Positions 1-6,058 are shown, counted from the stretch's first letter. The stretch is DNA of 9,603 nucleotides from an uncultured Oscillospiraceae bacterium (GCA_934659475.1 CAKUHX010000056.1:1-9603), one strand, 5' to 3'. The notes: a model not told the origin generated them from the sequence alone. Numbers and translations: made by a program.

Positions 1-269
<269 letters not shown>

Positions 270-401
270 TCAGAACAGGAAGGCGGCCCACAGCCGCAGC
301 AGCAGACATGTCCAGGTGAGCAGCCCCGCGGAGAGCGCCACCGTATAGGACAGGTCGCTGTTCAGCGCCCTGCACCGGGCGCAGGCCTTATGCTGCTTCA
401 T
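270..401 (-). CDS. Small hypothetical membrane protein (43 aa) between grpE and dnaK
   Basis: I do not recognise a family. An ATG at 401 is preceded by a near-ideal AAGGAGGT (409-416) with a 7-base spacer, stronger than the site in front of grpE; the frame ends in TGA at 270-272. The 43-residue product starts MKQHKACARCRALNSDLSYT. It has a basic N-terminus with a CxxC pair (C7, C10), then a hydrophobic stretch over about residues 19-43 rich in Leu, Ala, Trp and Phe, containing one Arg and ending LWAAFLF. By the positive-inside rule the N-terminus would face the cytoplasm, so this is probably a single-pass membrane peptide with a small cytosolic Cys motif. It lies 35 bases after grpE and 87 before dnaK, on the same strand, inside the heat-shock operon. 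Coexpression with the chaperones is therefore likely. Conservation in relatives is untested; the alternative is a non-coding spacer with a fortuitous ribosome binding site. Confidence 0.6.
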   Translation of the reverse strand: MKQHKACARCRALNSDLSYTVALSAGLLTWTCLLLRLWAAFLF

Positions 402-436
402 GCTGTTGACCTCCTTACTTGTTATCTTTGACAAAT

Positions 437-997
437 TTAATTCGCTACCTTGACCATGGCGAACCGGATGACCTTCTCACCCAGCTGGAAGCCGGCCTGG
501 AAGACCTCGGCCACGGTATTCTCCCCCAGGTTTTCGTCCTCCACATGCATCACGGCGTTGTGGAGCTTGGGGTCAAAGGGCTGTCCGGCGGCGTCGATCT
601 CGGTGACGCCCAGCTTGGACAGCACGTCCTTCAGCTGGGTCATGGTCATCTCCACGCCTTTCTTATAGGCCTCGTCGGCGGTGTCCTGCTTCAGGGCCCG
701 CTCCAGGTTGTCATAGACGGGCAGGAAGGAGGCCACCACGCTGGCCTTGGCGTCCGCCCAGATGGATTCCTTCTCTTTGGCGGTGCGCTTGCGGTAGTTG
801 TCGTATTCAGCGGCCAGCCGCAGGAACTTGTTCTGCTCCTGAAGCAGAGCGTCCTGAACGGGATCGGGCTGCTGGGGCTGGGCCTCGGCCTGCTCCTGCT
901 GGGGGGACTCCAGCTCCTCCTCCTGAACGGGGGCGTCCTGGACCTTCTCCTCCTCGGGGGCCTGGGCCTTCTTCTTTTCCTTACTCACGGTGCTCAT
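437..997 (-). CDS. grpE: Nucleotide exchange factor GrpE
   Basis: GrpE is the dimeric cytosolic cochaperone that speeds ADP release from DnaK. The 186-residue frame (ATG at 997) has the usual architecture. There is a low-complexity, Glu/Gln/Lys-rich disordered N-terminus (about residues 6-50), then a long coiled-coil helix with EYDNYRKRT (64-72) and LPVYDNLERAL (92-102). The C-terminal beta-wing domain follows, with FDPKLHNAVMHVEDE (141-155) and the family-signature end VFQAGFQLGEKVIRFAMVKV (165-184). It starts 6 bases after the hrcA stop and is clearly cotranscribed. The AAAGGAG at 999-1005 leaves only one base before the ATG. A GTG at 986-988 (codon 4), 10 bases from the same site, is a more comfortable start, so the real protein may be 183 residues long. 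Family identity is certain; the exact start is not. Confidence 0.97.
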   Translation of the reverse strand: MSTVSKEKKKAQAPEEEKVQDAPVQEEELESPQQEQAEAQPQQPDPVQDALLQEQNKFLRLAAEYDNYRKRTAKEKESIWADAKASVVASFLPVYDNLERALKQDTADEAYKKGVEMTMTQLKDVLSKLGVTEIDAAGQPFDPKLHNAVMHVEDENLGENTVAEVFQAGFQLGEKVIRFAMVKVAN

Positions 998-998
998 G

Positions 999-1005
999 CT
1001 CCTTT
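999..1005 (-). promoter_or_regulatory. grpE ribosome binding site; questions the annotated start
   Basis: AAAGGAG on the minus strand overlaps the hrcA stop codon (TAA at 1004-1006). It sits one base from the ATG at 997 but 10 bases from the in-frame GTG at 988. The overlap with the hrcA stop suggests translational coupling, and the spacing favours the GTG. Confidence 0.55.
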
Positions 1006-2074
1006 ATTCTTTGTCGTTATCCCCGTCCGCGGGGGCGGCGGGCAGCTCGCCCTTGCCGAACATCCGGGTCAGGCTGTCGGCGAAATAGGACAGGCGGGCG
1101 GTCACCTTGGCGTAATCCATGCGGGTGGGGCCCACCACGCCGATCACGCCCCGCATATTGTCCCCGATGTCATAGCTGGCCATGACCACGCTGGTGTCCT
1201 TAAAAGCCTCGTTCACATTTTCCGGGCCGATGAGGATGTTCATGTTGTGGCTGCTGTCCATGGGGATCGGCAGACGGGAGAGGTCCTCCTCGTCCGTCAG
1301 GCAGCGCATCAGGGGCTTGGCCTTGGCCATGTCCTGATACTCCGGATGCTCCAGGATGTGGGCGATGCCGGAGGTGTGGATGGTCTGCTGGCTCTGCTCG
1401 CTGAGCACCTCCATGGCAAAACGCACCACCATGGAGATCAGCTGAAACGCGGCGGGGGCGGAGCGGGCGCCCATCTTGTCCAGGGCCTGCTGCATCTCAT
1501 CCAGAGTCAGCCCCACGAAGGAGCTGTTCAGCACGGTGGACAGCAGCTGCAGCTGGGGATCGGACAGCTGGTCGGGCATCCGGATGATCTTGTTCTTCAC
1601 CACGGAGTTGTCCGTCATGACCACGGCGATAAAGGCGTTCTCCTCTACCATCAGCAGGTCGTACCGCTTTACCGTCACCCGCTTGTTGGCGGCGGCGGCG
1701 GTGAACACGGGGTAGTCGCTCAGCTGGCTGAGCACCTTGCCCGCCCGGTCGATCACCTGATCCAGCTCCTCCATCTTCAGGTTCAGGGCGCTGTTGATGC
1801 GCTGGGTCTCCTGAAGGGTCAGCTGGTGCTCGCCCATCAATTCGTTGACATACAGCCGGTAGCCGGCGGGGGAGGGGACGCGTCCGGCGGAGGTGTGGGG
1901 CTGCTCCAGCAGACCCATCTCCACCAGATCGGCCATCTCGTTGCGGATGGTGGCCGAGGAAATGTCCAGCCCGGCGTACTGCGCCACGGCCTTGGAGCCT
2001 ACCGGCTCGGCGGTGGCCACATAAGTCTCTACGATGGCCCGCAGGATCCTCTTTTTACGATCGGTCAACTCCAT
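1004..2074 (-). CDS. hrcA: Heat-inducible transcription repressor HrcA
   Basis: HrcA is the repressor that binds CIRCE operators of class I heat-shock genes and depends on GroEL for folding. From the ATG at 2074 the product is 356 residues, a normal length. The winged-helix DNA-binding domain is at the N-terminus: MELTDRKKRILRAIVETY, then the signature SSATIRNEMADLVEMGLLEQ (39-58) running into PHTSAGRVPSPAGYR (59-73). The GAF-like and dimerisation regions follow (for example DNMRGVIGVVGPTRMDY near the C-terminus). A longer frame opens at a GTG at 2110, but that codon lies inside the CIRCE operator, about 20 bases from the predicted transcript start and without a ribosome binding site, so I chose the ATG. 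That ATG has only a weak GGTGGTGAG upstream, which would keep repressor synthesis low. The gene is first in the operon and autoregulated through the operator just upstream. Confidence 0.96.
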   Translation of the reverse strand: MELTDRKKRILRAIVETYVATAEPVGSKAVAQYAGLDISSATIRNEMADLVEMGLLEQPHTSAGRVPSPAGYRLYVNELMGEHQLTLQETQRINSALNLKMEELDQVIDRAGKVLSQLSDYPVFTAAAANKRVTVKRYDLLMVEENAFIAVVMTDNSVVKNKIIRMPDQLSDPQLQLLSTVLNSSFVGLTLDEMQQALDKMGARSAPAAFQLISMVVRFAMEVLSEQSQQTIHTSGIAHILEHPEYQDMAKAKPLMRCLTDEEDLSRLPIPMDSSHNMNILIGPENVNEAFKDTSVVMASYDIGDNMRGVIGVVGPTRMDYAKVTARLSYFADSLTRMFGKGELPAAPADGDNDKE

Positions 2075-2103
2075 TTGCTCACCACCCGGCTCTTTCTCTT
2101 GAT

Positions 2104-2130
2104 TTAGCACTCATTCTACCTGAGTGCTAA
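2104..2130. promoter_or_regulatory. CIRCE operator (HrcA binding site)
   Basis: TTAGCACTC (2104-2112), a 9-base spacer, and GAGTGCTAA (2122-2130) match the CIRCE consensus exactly. It starts 4 bases downstream of the predicted -10 box of the hrcA promoter, so bound HrcA would cover the transcription start. It is also present in the 5' UTR of the transcript. It is the only copy in the window. Confidence 0.98.
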
Positions 2131-2134
2131 AGAT

Positions 2135-2163
2135 AATGTATCACCCGGGGTGCAAAATGTCAA
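2135..2163 (-). promoter_or_regulatory. Sigma-A-type promoter of the hrcA-grpE-dnaK operon
   Basis: Reading the minus strand, a perfect TTGACA (2158-2163) is followed after exactly 17 bases by TACATT (2135-2140). CIRCE begins 4 bases further on. The predicted start is around 2128, inside the operator. The arrangement is that expected for an HrcA-repressed vegetative promoter. Confidence 0.85.
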
Positions 2164-2190
2164 TAGGGAGTTTGTGAATTTATTTTTAAT

Positions 2191-2229
2191 AAAAAAGCCC
2201 CGGCTTTTCTTTGCAGAAAAACCGGAGCT
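2191..2229 (-). terminator. Rho-independent terminator of the nifS-MATE-MBL operon
   Basis: On the minus strand a 14-bp stem is formed by 2216-2229 and 2196-2209 (AGCTCCGG...CCGGGGCT, two G-U pairs, with an inner U/A-rich part). It has a 6-base loop and is followed by six T (A2191-A2196 on the plus strand) and then ATT. It stops transcription coming from the MBL-fold gene before the heat-shock promoter. The MITE-like element at 2268-2420 lies between it and the stop codon. Without that insertion the stem would start about 30 bases after the stop, a typical distance. Confidence 0.88.
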
Positions 2230-2257
2230 GTGCTAAAAACAATAGAAAAAAGAAGCC

Positions 2258-2267
2258 TGTTACAGGG
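2258..2267. repeat. Left 10-bp direct repeat, candidate target-site duplication
   Basis: TGTTACAGGG here is identical to 2421-2430 and abuts the left end of the MITE-like element. A perfect 10-bp direct repeat touching both ends of an inverted-repeat element is the classic footprint of transposition. Confidence 0.7.
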
Positions 2268-2420
2268 CAATGTCATTCAGTTAAGAGAAACCTGTCATTC
2301 CGAGGCAGTGACCGATGTCACTGCCGTGGGAATCCGTATTCAAAACGTCAGAGAAAACGGATTGCCGCGCCAGTCTGCGGACTGGCTCGCAATGACAAAG
2401 CCCTTAACTTAATGGCATTG
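2268..2420. mobile_element. MITE-like element with 18-bp terminal inverted repeats
   Basis: The ends CAATGTCATTCAGTTAAG (2268-2285) and CTTAACTTAATGGCATTG (2403-2420) are inverted repeats matching at 16 of 18 positions. They are flanked on both sides by the identical 10-mer TGTTACAGGG. The 153-bp element has no plausible gene: short frames exist but lack ribosome binding sites. The interior is made of nested inverted repeats (see the separate entry). I recall similar interspersed sequence with the words CATTCCGAG and CTCGCAATGAC from gut clostridial genomes, but I cannot verify copy number here. Size, ends and flanking repeat fit a non-autonomous element mobilised by a transposase encoded elsewhere. 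It sits directly after the MBL-fold gene, whose stop codon lies in the right-hand direct repeat. Confidence 0.75.
2293..2397. repeat. Nested inverted repeats able to form a four-way junction
   Basis: There are four helices. The outer stem is 2293-2304 with 2386-2397 (11 of 12 paired). Arm 1 is GGCAGTGAC / GTCACTGCC (2304-2312 and 2317-2325) with loop CGAT, 9 bp perfect. The inner stem is 2325-2336 with 2358-2369 (10 of 12 paired, one further wobble) closing a 21-base loop. Arm 2 is GCCAGTC / GACTGGC (2369-2375 and 2380-2386) with loop TGCG, 7 bp perfect. The helices abut with shared boundary bases, so DNA could extrude as a cruciform and RNA could fold as a cloverleaf-like structure. Function is unknown. 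Confidence 0.75.
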
Positions 2421-2430
2421 TGTTACAGGG
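2421..2430. repeat. Right 10-bp direct repeat, overlapping the MBL gene stop codon
   Basis: Identical to 2258-2267. On the minus strand it reads CCCTGTAACA, which contains the last Leu codon and the TAA stop of the MBL-fold gene (2423-2425). Target duplication would therefore have left the reading frame intact. Confidence 0.7.
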
Positions 2431-3265
2431 AAATCTGAAGTCCGGTGGTCAGGGCGTGGGCCTGGCCGTCCAGCTCATCCTCCAGAAGGGCCAGTGCCCG
2501 TGGGCCGGTGCAGTGGCCCGTCCACAGCCGCCGCACCCCCATGGCCTTTAGTTCCCGGGCCACGGAGCGGACGTACTCCGGGGGGCAGTTCAGATCGTTG
2601 ACCCCGGGGGAGTACATGTGCAGGCCGCCCAGCACGGCCCCCACCGGAAGGCCGCCAAGCTGCTGCTGAACGGAGCGGACGATGTTCACGATGCCCCCGT
2701 GGGAGCAGGAACTGAACACGATCAGCTCTCCGTTTTGGAGGAACACCAGGGCGTGCTCATGGGAGAAGTCATCGGGGATATAGGTCTCGTCGCTCTGTTT
2801 TTGCAGCAGAGTGGCCTCCCGGCTGTCGAACCGGGGGTCGGCCGCTGTTTTGGGCACCAGCCAGATGCTTTCGGCAAGCTGTCGGAAACCGTCCACCGGG
2901 ACAAAGCGGTCCCGGTGGGCTTGATACATGGTGCGGTCCATGCCCACAAAAACACAGCCCTCCGGCTTTTTGGCGTACAGGGGCCCGGGGGCGGAGGACC
3001 GGAGGTACACCGGAGCGTGGGCGTTGGCGGCAAAGAAACGGCCCAGGCCGTTGGCGTGATCCCGGTGGCCGTGGGACAGCACGGCGAAGTCCGCGCGGTC
3101 CAGGTCTATGCCCAGAAGGGCGGCGTTGTCCGCGAACCGGCCGGAGGCCCCGGCATCCAGCAGGATGGTCTGTTCCCCCGCCTCGATCCAGAAAGACAGG
3201 CCGTGCTCCGCAACAAGGCCGGCACCATCGGGGGCGGTGTTTTCAATAAGAACGGTGATGTTCAT
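2423..3265 (-). CDS. MBL-fold metallohydrolase (COG1237-like)
   Basis: This is a 280-residue protein of the metallo-beta-lactamase superfamily. The metal-binding core is visible: SHGHRDH at 64-70 (HxHxDH with H65, H67, D69, H70), a further His in SSCSHGG (H189), GGLHMYS (H216) and WTGHCTG (H251). LLDAGASG at 35-42 is the usual strand before the first motif. The single-domain layout with SCSHGG and TGHC motifs resembles the COG1237 group, often annotated as dihydropterin-related 5'-phosphate synthase; members' substrates are mostly unknown, so I assign no reaction. There is no signal peptide, so it is probably cytosolic. The ATG at 3265 has AGGAAGGAG at 3271-3279, 5 bases upstream. It lies 24 bases after the MATE transporter stop and is presumably the last gene of the operon. 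Its stop codon touches the MITE-like element. Confidence 0.9.
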   Translation of the reverse strand: MNITVLIENTAPDGAGLVAEHGLSFWIEAGEQTILLDAGASGRFADNAALLGIDLDRADFAVLSHGHRDHANGLGRFFAANAHAPVYLRSSAPGPLYAKKPEGCVFVGMDRTMYQAHRDRFVPVDGFRQLAESIWLVPKTAADPRFDSREATLLQKQSDETYIPDDFSHEHALVFLQNGELIVFSSCSHGGIVNIVRSVQQQLGGLPVGAVLGGLHMYSPGVNDLNCPPEYVRSVARELKAMGVRRLWTGHCTGPRALALLEDELDGQAHALTTGLQISL

Positions 3266-3289
3266 GGCGGCTCCTTCCTCAGCGGGCCA

Positions 3290-4672
3290 TCAGTGCAGCG
3301 AGACGGTCAGGTCCCGGATCCACTTGCCGGAGCGCAGCCGCCACAGGCCGATGCCCACCTTGACCAGATTTTCGATCACATAGGCCAGATAGACCCAGGT
3401 GATGTCCAGCCGCAGGATCAGGCCGCACACGGCGGCGTAGGGGATGGCGCACACCCAAAGGGGGCACACGTCGATCAGGGTGGCGGCCCGCACGTCGCCG
3501 CCGCCCCGCAGCACCCCCACGATATTCACGCAGTTGAAGTCCCGCAGGGGCATCTGGAAGGACTGGACGGTGATCATCATCATGGCGATGGCAGAGGCCC
3601 CCGCCGACAGGTGGAACAGGGGGAACACCACCGCCGGGGCGATCCACCGGGCGAAGATGAACAGGGGCACGCCCAGGGCGGTGCCGGTAAGGAAGCCCAG
3701 GGTGGCCAGGGCCTTCCCCGTGGGGAACACCTGCTCTGTGCGTCCGGCGCCCACCTCCCGGCCGATGATGACGGCGGCGGTGGCGGCAATGCCGAAGCCC
3801 ACCACGTTCACCACCTGCTCCACATTGGAGGTGATGGTATAGGCGGCCAGGATCTCGGTGCTGTTGGCCATGTGGCCCATGATGGTGGGCATCACGGAGG
3901 TGCCCAGCCCCCACATGGTCTCGTTCAGCACCACGGGGCCGCCGTACAGGAAGAAGCGGCGCAGCATCTCCCGCCCCGGACGGAACAGGGCGGCGAAGTC
4001 CACCCGGAAAAACCGGGTGACCAGCATGTGGACGGTGATGGCGCACACCTCGAAGATCCGGGCGATCAGGGTGGCCAGGGCGGCCCCCCGCACCCCCATG
4101 ACCGGGGAGCCCAGATGGCCGAAGATGAACACCCAGTTGAGGAAGGTGTTCAGACTCATGGAGGCGATGAGGATGTACATGCCCAGCTGGGGCTTTTCCA
4201 TGCTGCGGTAGGCGGCGATATACATCATGGTAAGACCGTTGAAGCAGCAGGACAGGGCGGCCAGATCGCCGTATTGGGCGGCGGTGGCGATGACCGACTG
4301 CTCGTTGCCGAACAGAGAGAGGAACTCCAGGGGCCACAGGTCCATGATCAGAGCGAACAGGGCGGTGACCGCCAGCACCGTCCACATGGCGGCCCCCATC
4401 ACCCGGCTGATGGACCTGCGGTCCTGCTTGCCCCAGTACTGGCTGATGAGGATGGAGGAGCCGCTCTGGGCGCCGAAGATGAACATATTCACTGCGCGGA
4501 TGGGGATGTTGGCCAGGGTGACGGCGGCCATGGGCGCTTCGCCCATCAGGCCCACCATAAAGGTGTCCGCCATGCTCAGCGTGCTGGTGATCAGGTTCTG
4601 CATGACGATGGGGGCGGCCAGAACGGCTACCTCTTTATAAAAGCCGGACCCGCGCTTCATATAGGAAAACAC
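3290..4672 (-). CDS. MATE-family efflux transporter (NorM/DinF-like)
   Basis: The product is a 460-residue integral membrane protein with about 12 hydrophobic segments in two similar halves, the standard MATE size and layout. MATE proteins export cationic drugs or metabolites in exchange for Na+ or H+. Family landmarks are the N-terminal FYKEVAVLAAPIVMQNLI (11-28) and MADTFMVG (34-41), which is the end of TM1. AAYRSMEKPQ (153-162) matches the conserved xxxRSxxxP element. VGFGIAATAAVIIGREVGAG (291-310) starts the second half, and VGVLRGGGD (385-393) is the second-half counterpart. The GTG at 4672 has AAAGGAG (4681-4687) at an 8-base spacing. The ATG at 4677 is in another frame and stops after six codons, and Met5 is too far from the site. 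It follows the cysteine desulfurase gene after a gap containing a strong palindrome. Substrate cannot be told from sequence. Confidence 0.93.
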   Translation of the reverse strand: MFSYMKRGSGFYKEVAVLAAPIVMQNLITSTLSMADTFMVGLMGEAPMAAVTLANIPIRAVNMFIFGAQSGSSILISQYWGKQDRRSISRVMGAAMWTVLAVTALFALIMDLWPLEFLSLFGNEQSVIATAAQYGDLAALSCCFNGLTMMYIAAYRSMEKPQLGMYILIASMSLNTFLNWVFIFGHLGSPVMGVRGAALATLIARIFEVCAITVHMLVTRFFRVDFAALFRPGREMLRRFFLYGGPVVLNETMWGLGTSVMPTIMGHMANSTEILAAYTITSNVEQVVNVVGFGIAATAAVIIGREVGAGRTEQVFPTGKALATLGFLTGTALGVPLFIFARWIAPAVVFPLFHLSAGASAIAMMMITVQSFQMPLRDFNCVNIVGVLRGGGDVRAATLIDVCPLWVCAIPYAAVCGLILRLDITWVYLAYVIENLVKVGIGLWRLRSGKWIRDLTVSLH

Positions 4673-4708
4673 GGCATAAACTCCTTTACGATCTCAAATA
4701 TTTCTCTC

Positions 4709-4732
4709 CTGCGGCCCGCCGGCGGGCCGCAG
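4709..4732. repeat. Perfect 24-bp GC palindrome between nifS and the MATE gene
   Basis: The half-site CTGCGGCCCGCC (4709-4720) is followed immediately by its exact reverse complement. As RNA it would form a 10-bp GC stem with a tetraloop just 3 bases after the cysteine desulfurase stop codon. No T-tract follows in either direction, so it is not a standard terminator. It could protect the upstream message from 3' exonucleases or lower expression of the two downstream genes. Confidence 0.6.
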
Positions 4733-4735
4733 CCG

Positions 4736-5875
4736 TCAGGACAGGGAGGTGAACAGCTCCTTCTGGGCCTGAGTCAGGGCCCGGACCAGAGCGTCCACAT
4801 CCTCCCGGGTGGTGTCGTAGGAGAAGCTGACCCGCAGCACCCCGTCCAGCACCTTTTTGGGCAGACCCAGACTGGCGTAGACATGGCTGGCTTTGCCCCG
4901 GTGACAGGCGGAGCCGGAGGAGACATACACGCCCCGGTCGCTGAGAAAGCGTACCAGCACCTCGCTCTTATAGCCGGGCAGGGAGATGGACAGGATGTGG
5001 GGGGCCGTACCGCCGCCCACCCGGACCAGACCGGGCACCGTGCCGGTCAGCTGCTCCAGGGCGTACTGCTTCAGCCCGGCCATGTGGGCCAGATCCTGCT
5101 CCAGAGTGGCCCGGCCCAGCCTTGCCGCGGCGGCGAAGGCCGCCAGCTGGCCGGTGGCCTCGGTGCCAGAGCGCAGGCCGCCCTCCTGCCCGCCGCCCAG
5201 GATGAAGGGGGGCAGGCGCAGCCCCCTCCGGATATACAGTCCGCCGATGCCCTTGGGGCCGTGGATCTTGTGCCCGCTGACGGACAGCAGGTCCACCCCC
5301 AGCTTGGCGGGGGTGAAGGGGAGCTTCAAAAAGCCCTGCACCGCGTCGCAGTGGAACAGGGCGGGGGCGCCGGAGCGGCGCACCGCCTTCACCGCCTCCG
5401 CCACCGGCAGGAGGGAGCCCAGCTCGTTGTTCACCAGCATCATGGACACCAGCACCGTGTCCGGCCGCAGGGCGGCGGTCAGATCGTCCACGGAGATATT
5501 GCCCTCCCTGTCCGGGGCGAGATAAGTGACCTCATACCCCCGGCGCTCCAGCTGGCGGCAGGGCTCCAGCACGGCGGCGTGCTCATAGGCGGTGGTGATG
5601 ATGTGCTTGCCCTTCCGGCGGTTAAGGTCGGCTGCGCCGAAGATGGCCCAGTTGTCCCCCTCGGTGCCGCAGGAGGTGAAAACGAACTCCTCCGGGGCGC
5701 AGCCCAGGGCGGCGGCCACATCGGCCCGCCACTGCTTCACCTGTCCGGCGGCCTGCCGGCCGATCTCATACTGGGCGGAGGGGTTGCCCCAGCCCTGCTC
5801 CATGGCGGCGGCGGCGGCCTGTACCGCCTCCGGCCGGACGGGGGTGGTGGCGGCGTTATCCAGGTAGTGGAACAT
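4736..5875 (-). CDS. nifS: Cysteine desulfurase (NifS/IscS type, class V aminotransferase fold)
   Basis: The enzyme converts cysteine to alanine using PLP and holds the released sulfur as a persulfide for Fe-S clusters or tRNA and cofactor thiolation. All hallmarks are present in the 379 residues: YLDNAATTP (4-12), FTSCGTEGDN (66-75), the catalytic-base region EHAAV (H99), NNE (149-151), and DAVQ (D177, Q180, cofactor contacts). The PLP lysine is in SGHKIHGPKG (K203), followed by RSGTEA (235-240) and the catalytic cysteine in SSGSACHRG (C324) on the long mobile loop typical of group I enzymes. The ATG at 5875 has GGAGGG at 5882-5887. It is first in the probable operon with the MATE and MBL genes. 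No iscU, iscR, thiI or mnmA is adjacent, so the sulfur acceptor cannot be inferred from context. The nifS name is by family, not proof of a nitrogenase role. Confidence 0.95.
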   Translation of the reverse strand: MFHYLDNAATTPVRPEAVQAAAAAMEQGWGNPSAQYEIGRQAAGQVKQWRADVAAALGCAPEEFVFTSCGTEGDNWAIFGAADLNRRKGKHIITTAYEHAAVLEPCRQLERRGYEVTYLAPDREGNISVDDLTAALRPDTVLVSMMLVNNELGSLLPVAEAVKAVRRSGAPALFHCDAVQGFLKLPFTPAKLGVDLLSVSGHKIHGPKGIGGLYIRRGLRLPPFILGGGQEGGLRSGTEATGQLAAFAAAARLGRATLEQDLAHMAGLKQYALEQLTGTVPGLVRVGGGTAPHILSISLPGYKSEVLVRFLSDRGVYVSSGSACHRGKASHVYASLGLPKKVLDGVLRVSFSYDTTREDVDALVRALTQAQKELFTSLS

Positions 5876-5893
5876 GGCGATCCCTCCAGAATG

Positions 5894-5908
5894 GGCCCGG
5901 AACGGGCC
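5894..5908. promoter_or_regulatory. Small hairpin in the nifS 5' UTR
   Basis: GGCCCG (5894-5899), a 3-base loop, and CGGGCC (5903-5908) form a 6-bp GC stem lying 6 bases upstream of the nifS ribosome binding site in the predicted leader. It could tune translation or stability. I see no larger conserved leader such as a riboswitch. Confidence 0.3.
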
Positions 5909-5929
5909 GAAAAATGCGAAGCGCCTGCT

Positions 5930-5958
5930 ATTGTATACCTCTAAATAAACAAAGTCAA
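5930..5958 (-). promoter_or_regulatory. Promoter of the nifS-MATE-MBL operon
   Basis: Minus strand TTGACT (5953-5958), a 17-base spacer, then TACAAT (5930-5935): five of six matches in each box at ideal spacing. The predicted start is near 5923, giving a leader of about 48 bases with a strong ribosome binding site. Confidence 0.8.
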
Positions 5959-5983
5959 GGAGAGAAAAACATTTCCCCCTCCC

Positions 5984-6014
5984 CCGTCCGCCGCAGACGG
6001 ATATTCCCGGCGGA
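5984..6014. promoter_or_regulatory. Overlapping inverted repeats in the divergent nifS/pgcA intergenic region
   Basis: TCCGCCG (5987-5993) pairs with CGGCGGA (6008-6014), a 7-bp perfect inverted repeat with a 14-base centre. The partly overlapping CCGTC (5984-5988) pairs with GACGG (5996-6000). It lies between the two divergent promoters, about 26 bases upstream of the nifS -35 box and 36 upstream of the pgcA -10 box. It is a possible operator for one or both genes, or chance in GC-rich DNA. The rest of 5876-6099 holds only the two promoters and ribosome binding sites. Confidence 0.3.
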
Positions 6015-6049
6015 TTTTACAATTTGGTGATTTATTTTTTCCGGATCTG

Positions 6050-6058
6050 TGTTACTAT
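6050..6058 (+). promoter_or_regulatory. Extended -10 promoter of the phosphosugar mutase gene
   Basis: TGTTACTAT (6050-6058) is a TGn-extended -10 element with a four-to-five-of-six core. There is no good -35 at 17 bases; TTTATT at 6031-6036 is weak. Transcription would start near 6065, leaving a leader of about 35 bases with AAGGAGGT. Confidence 0.5.

Noticed and set aside
419..2107. 562-codon open frame on the plus strand antisense to hrcA and grpE
   Set aside because: Leu/Gly/His-rich composition with no recognisable motif, opposite two certain genes; an antisense shadow.
2071..2110. Upstream GTG at 2110 as the hrcA start
   Set aside because: It lies within the CIRCE operator, next to the predicted transcript start and with no ribosome binding site; the HrcA family start matches the ATG at 2074.
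2211..2438. 75-codon and 60-codon plus-strand frames over the MITE-like element
   Set aside because: No ribosome binding site, and the frames are composed of the element's repeats; similar translated repeat sequence is a common misannotation.
3279..4385. 368-codon minus-strand frame within the MATE gene
   Set aside because: Out-of-frame Arg/His/Gly-rich translation of the transporter gene with no motif.
2618..5944. 1108-codon open frame on the plus strand
   Set aside because: It lies antisense to three clearly recognised genes (MBL, MATE, NifS). Its protein is a Gly/His/Gln/Pro-rich low-complexity product with no domain. It is a by-product of GC-rich codon use on the other strand.
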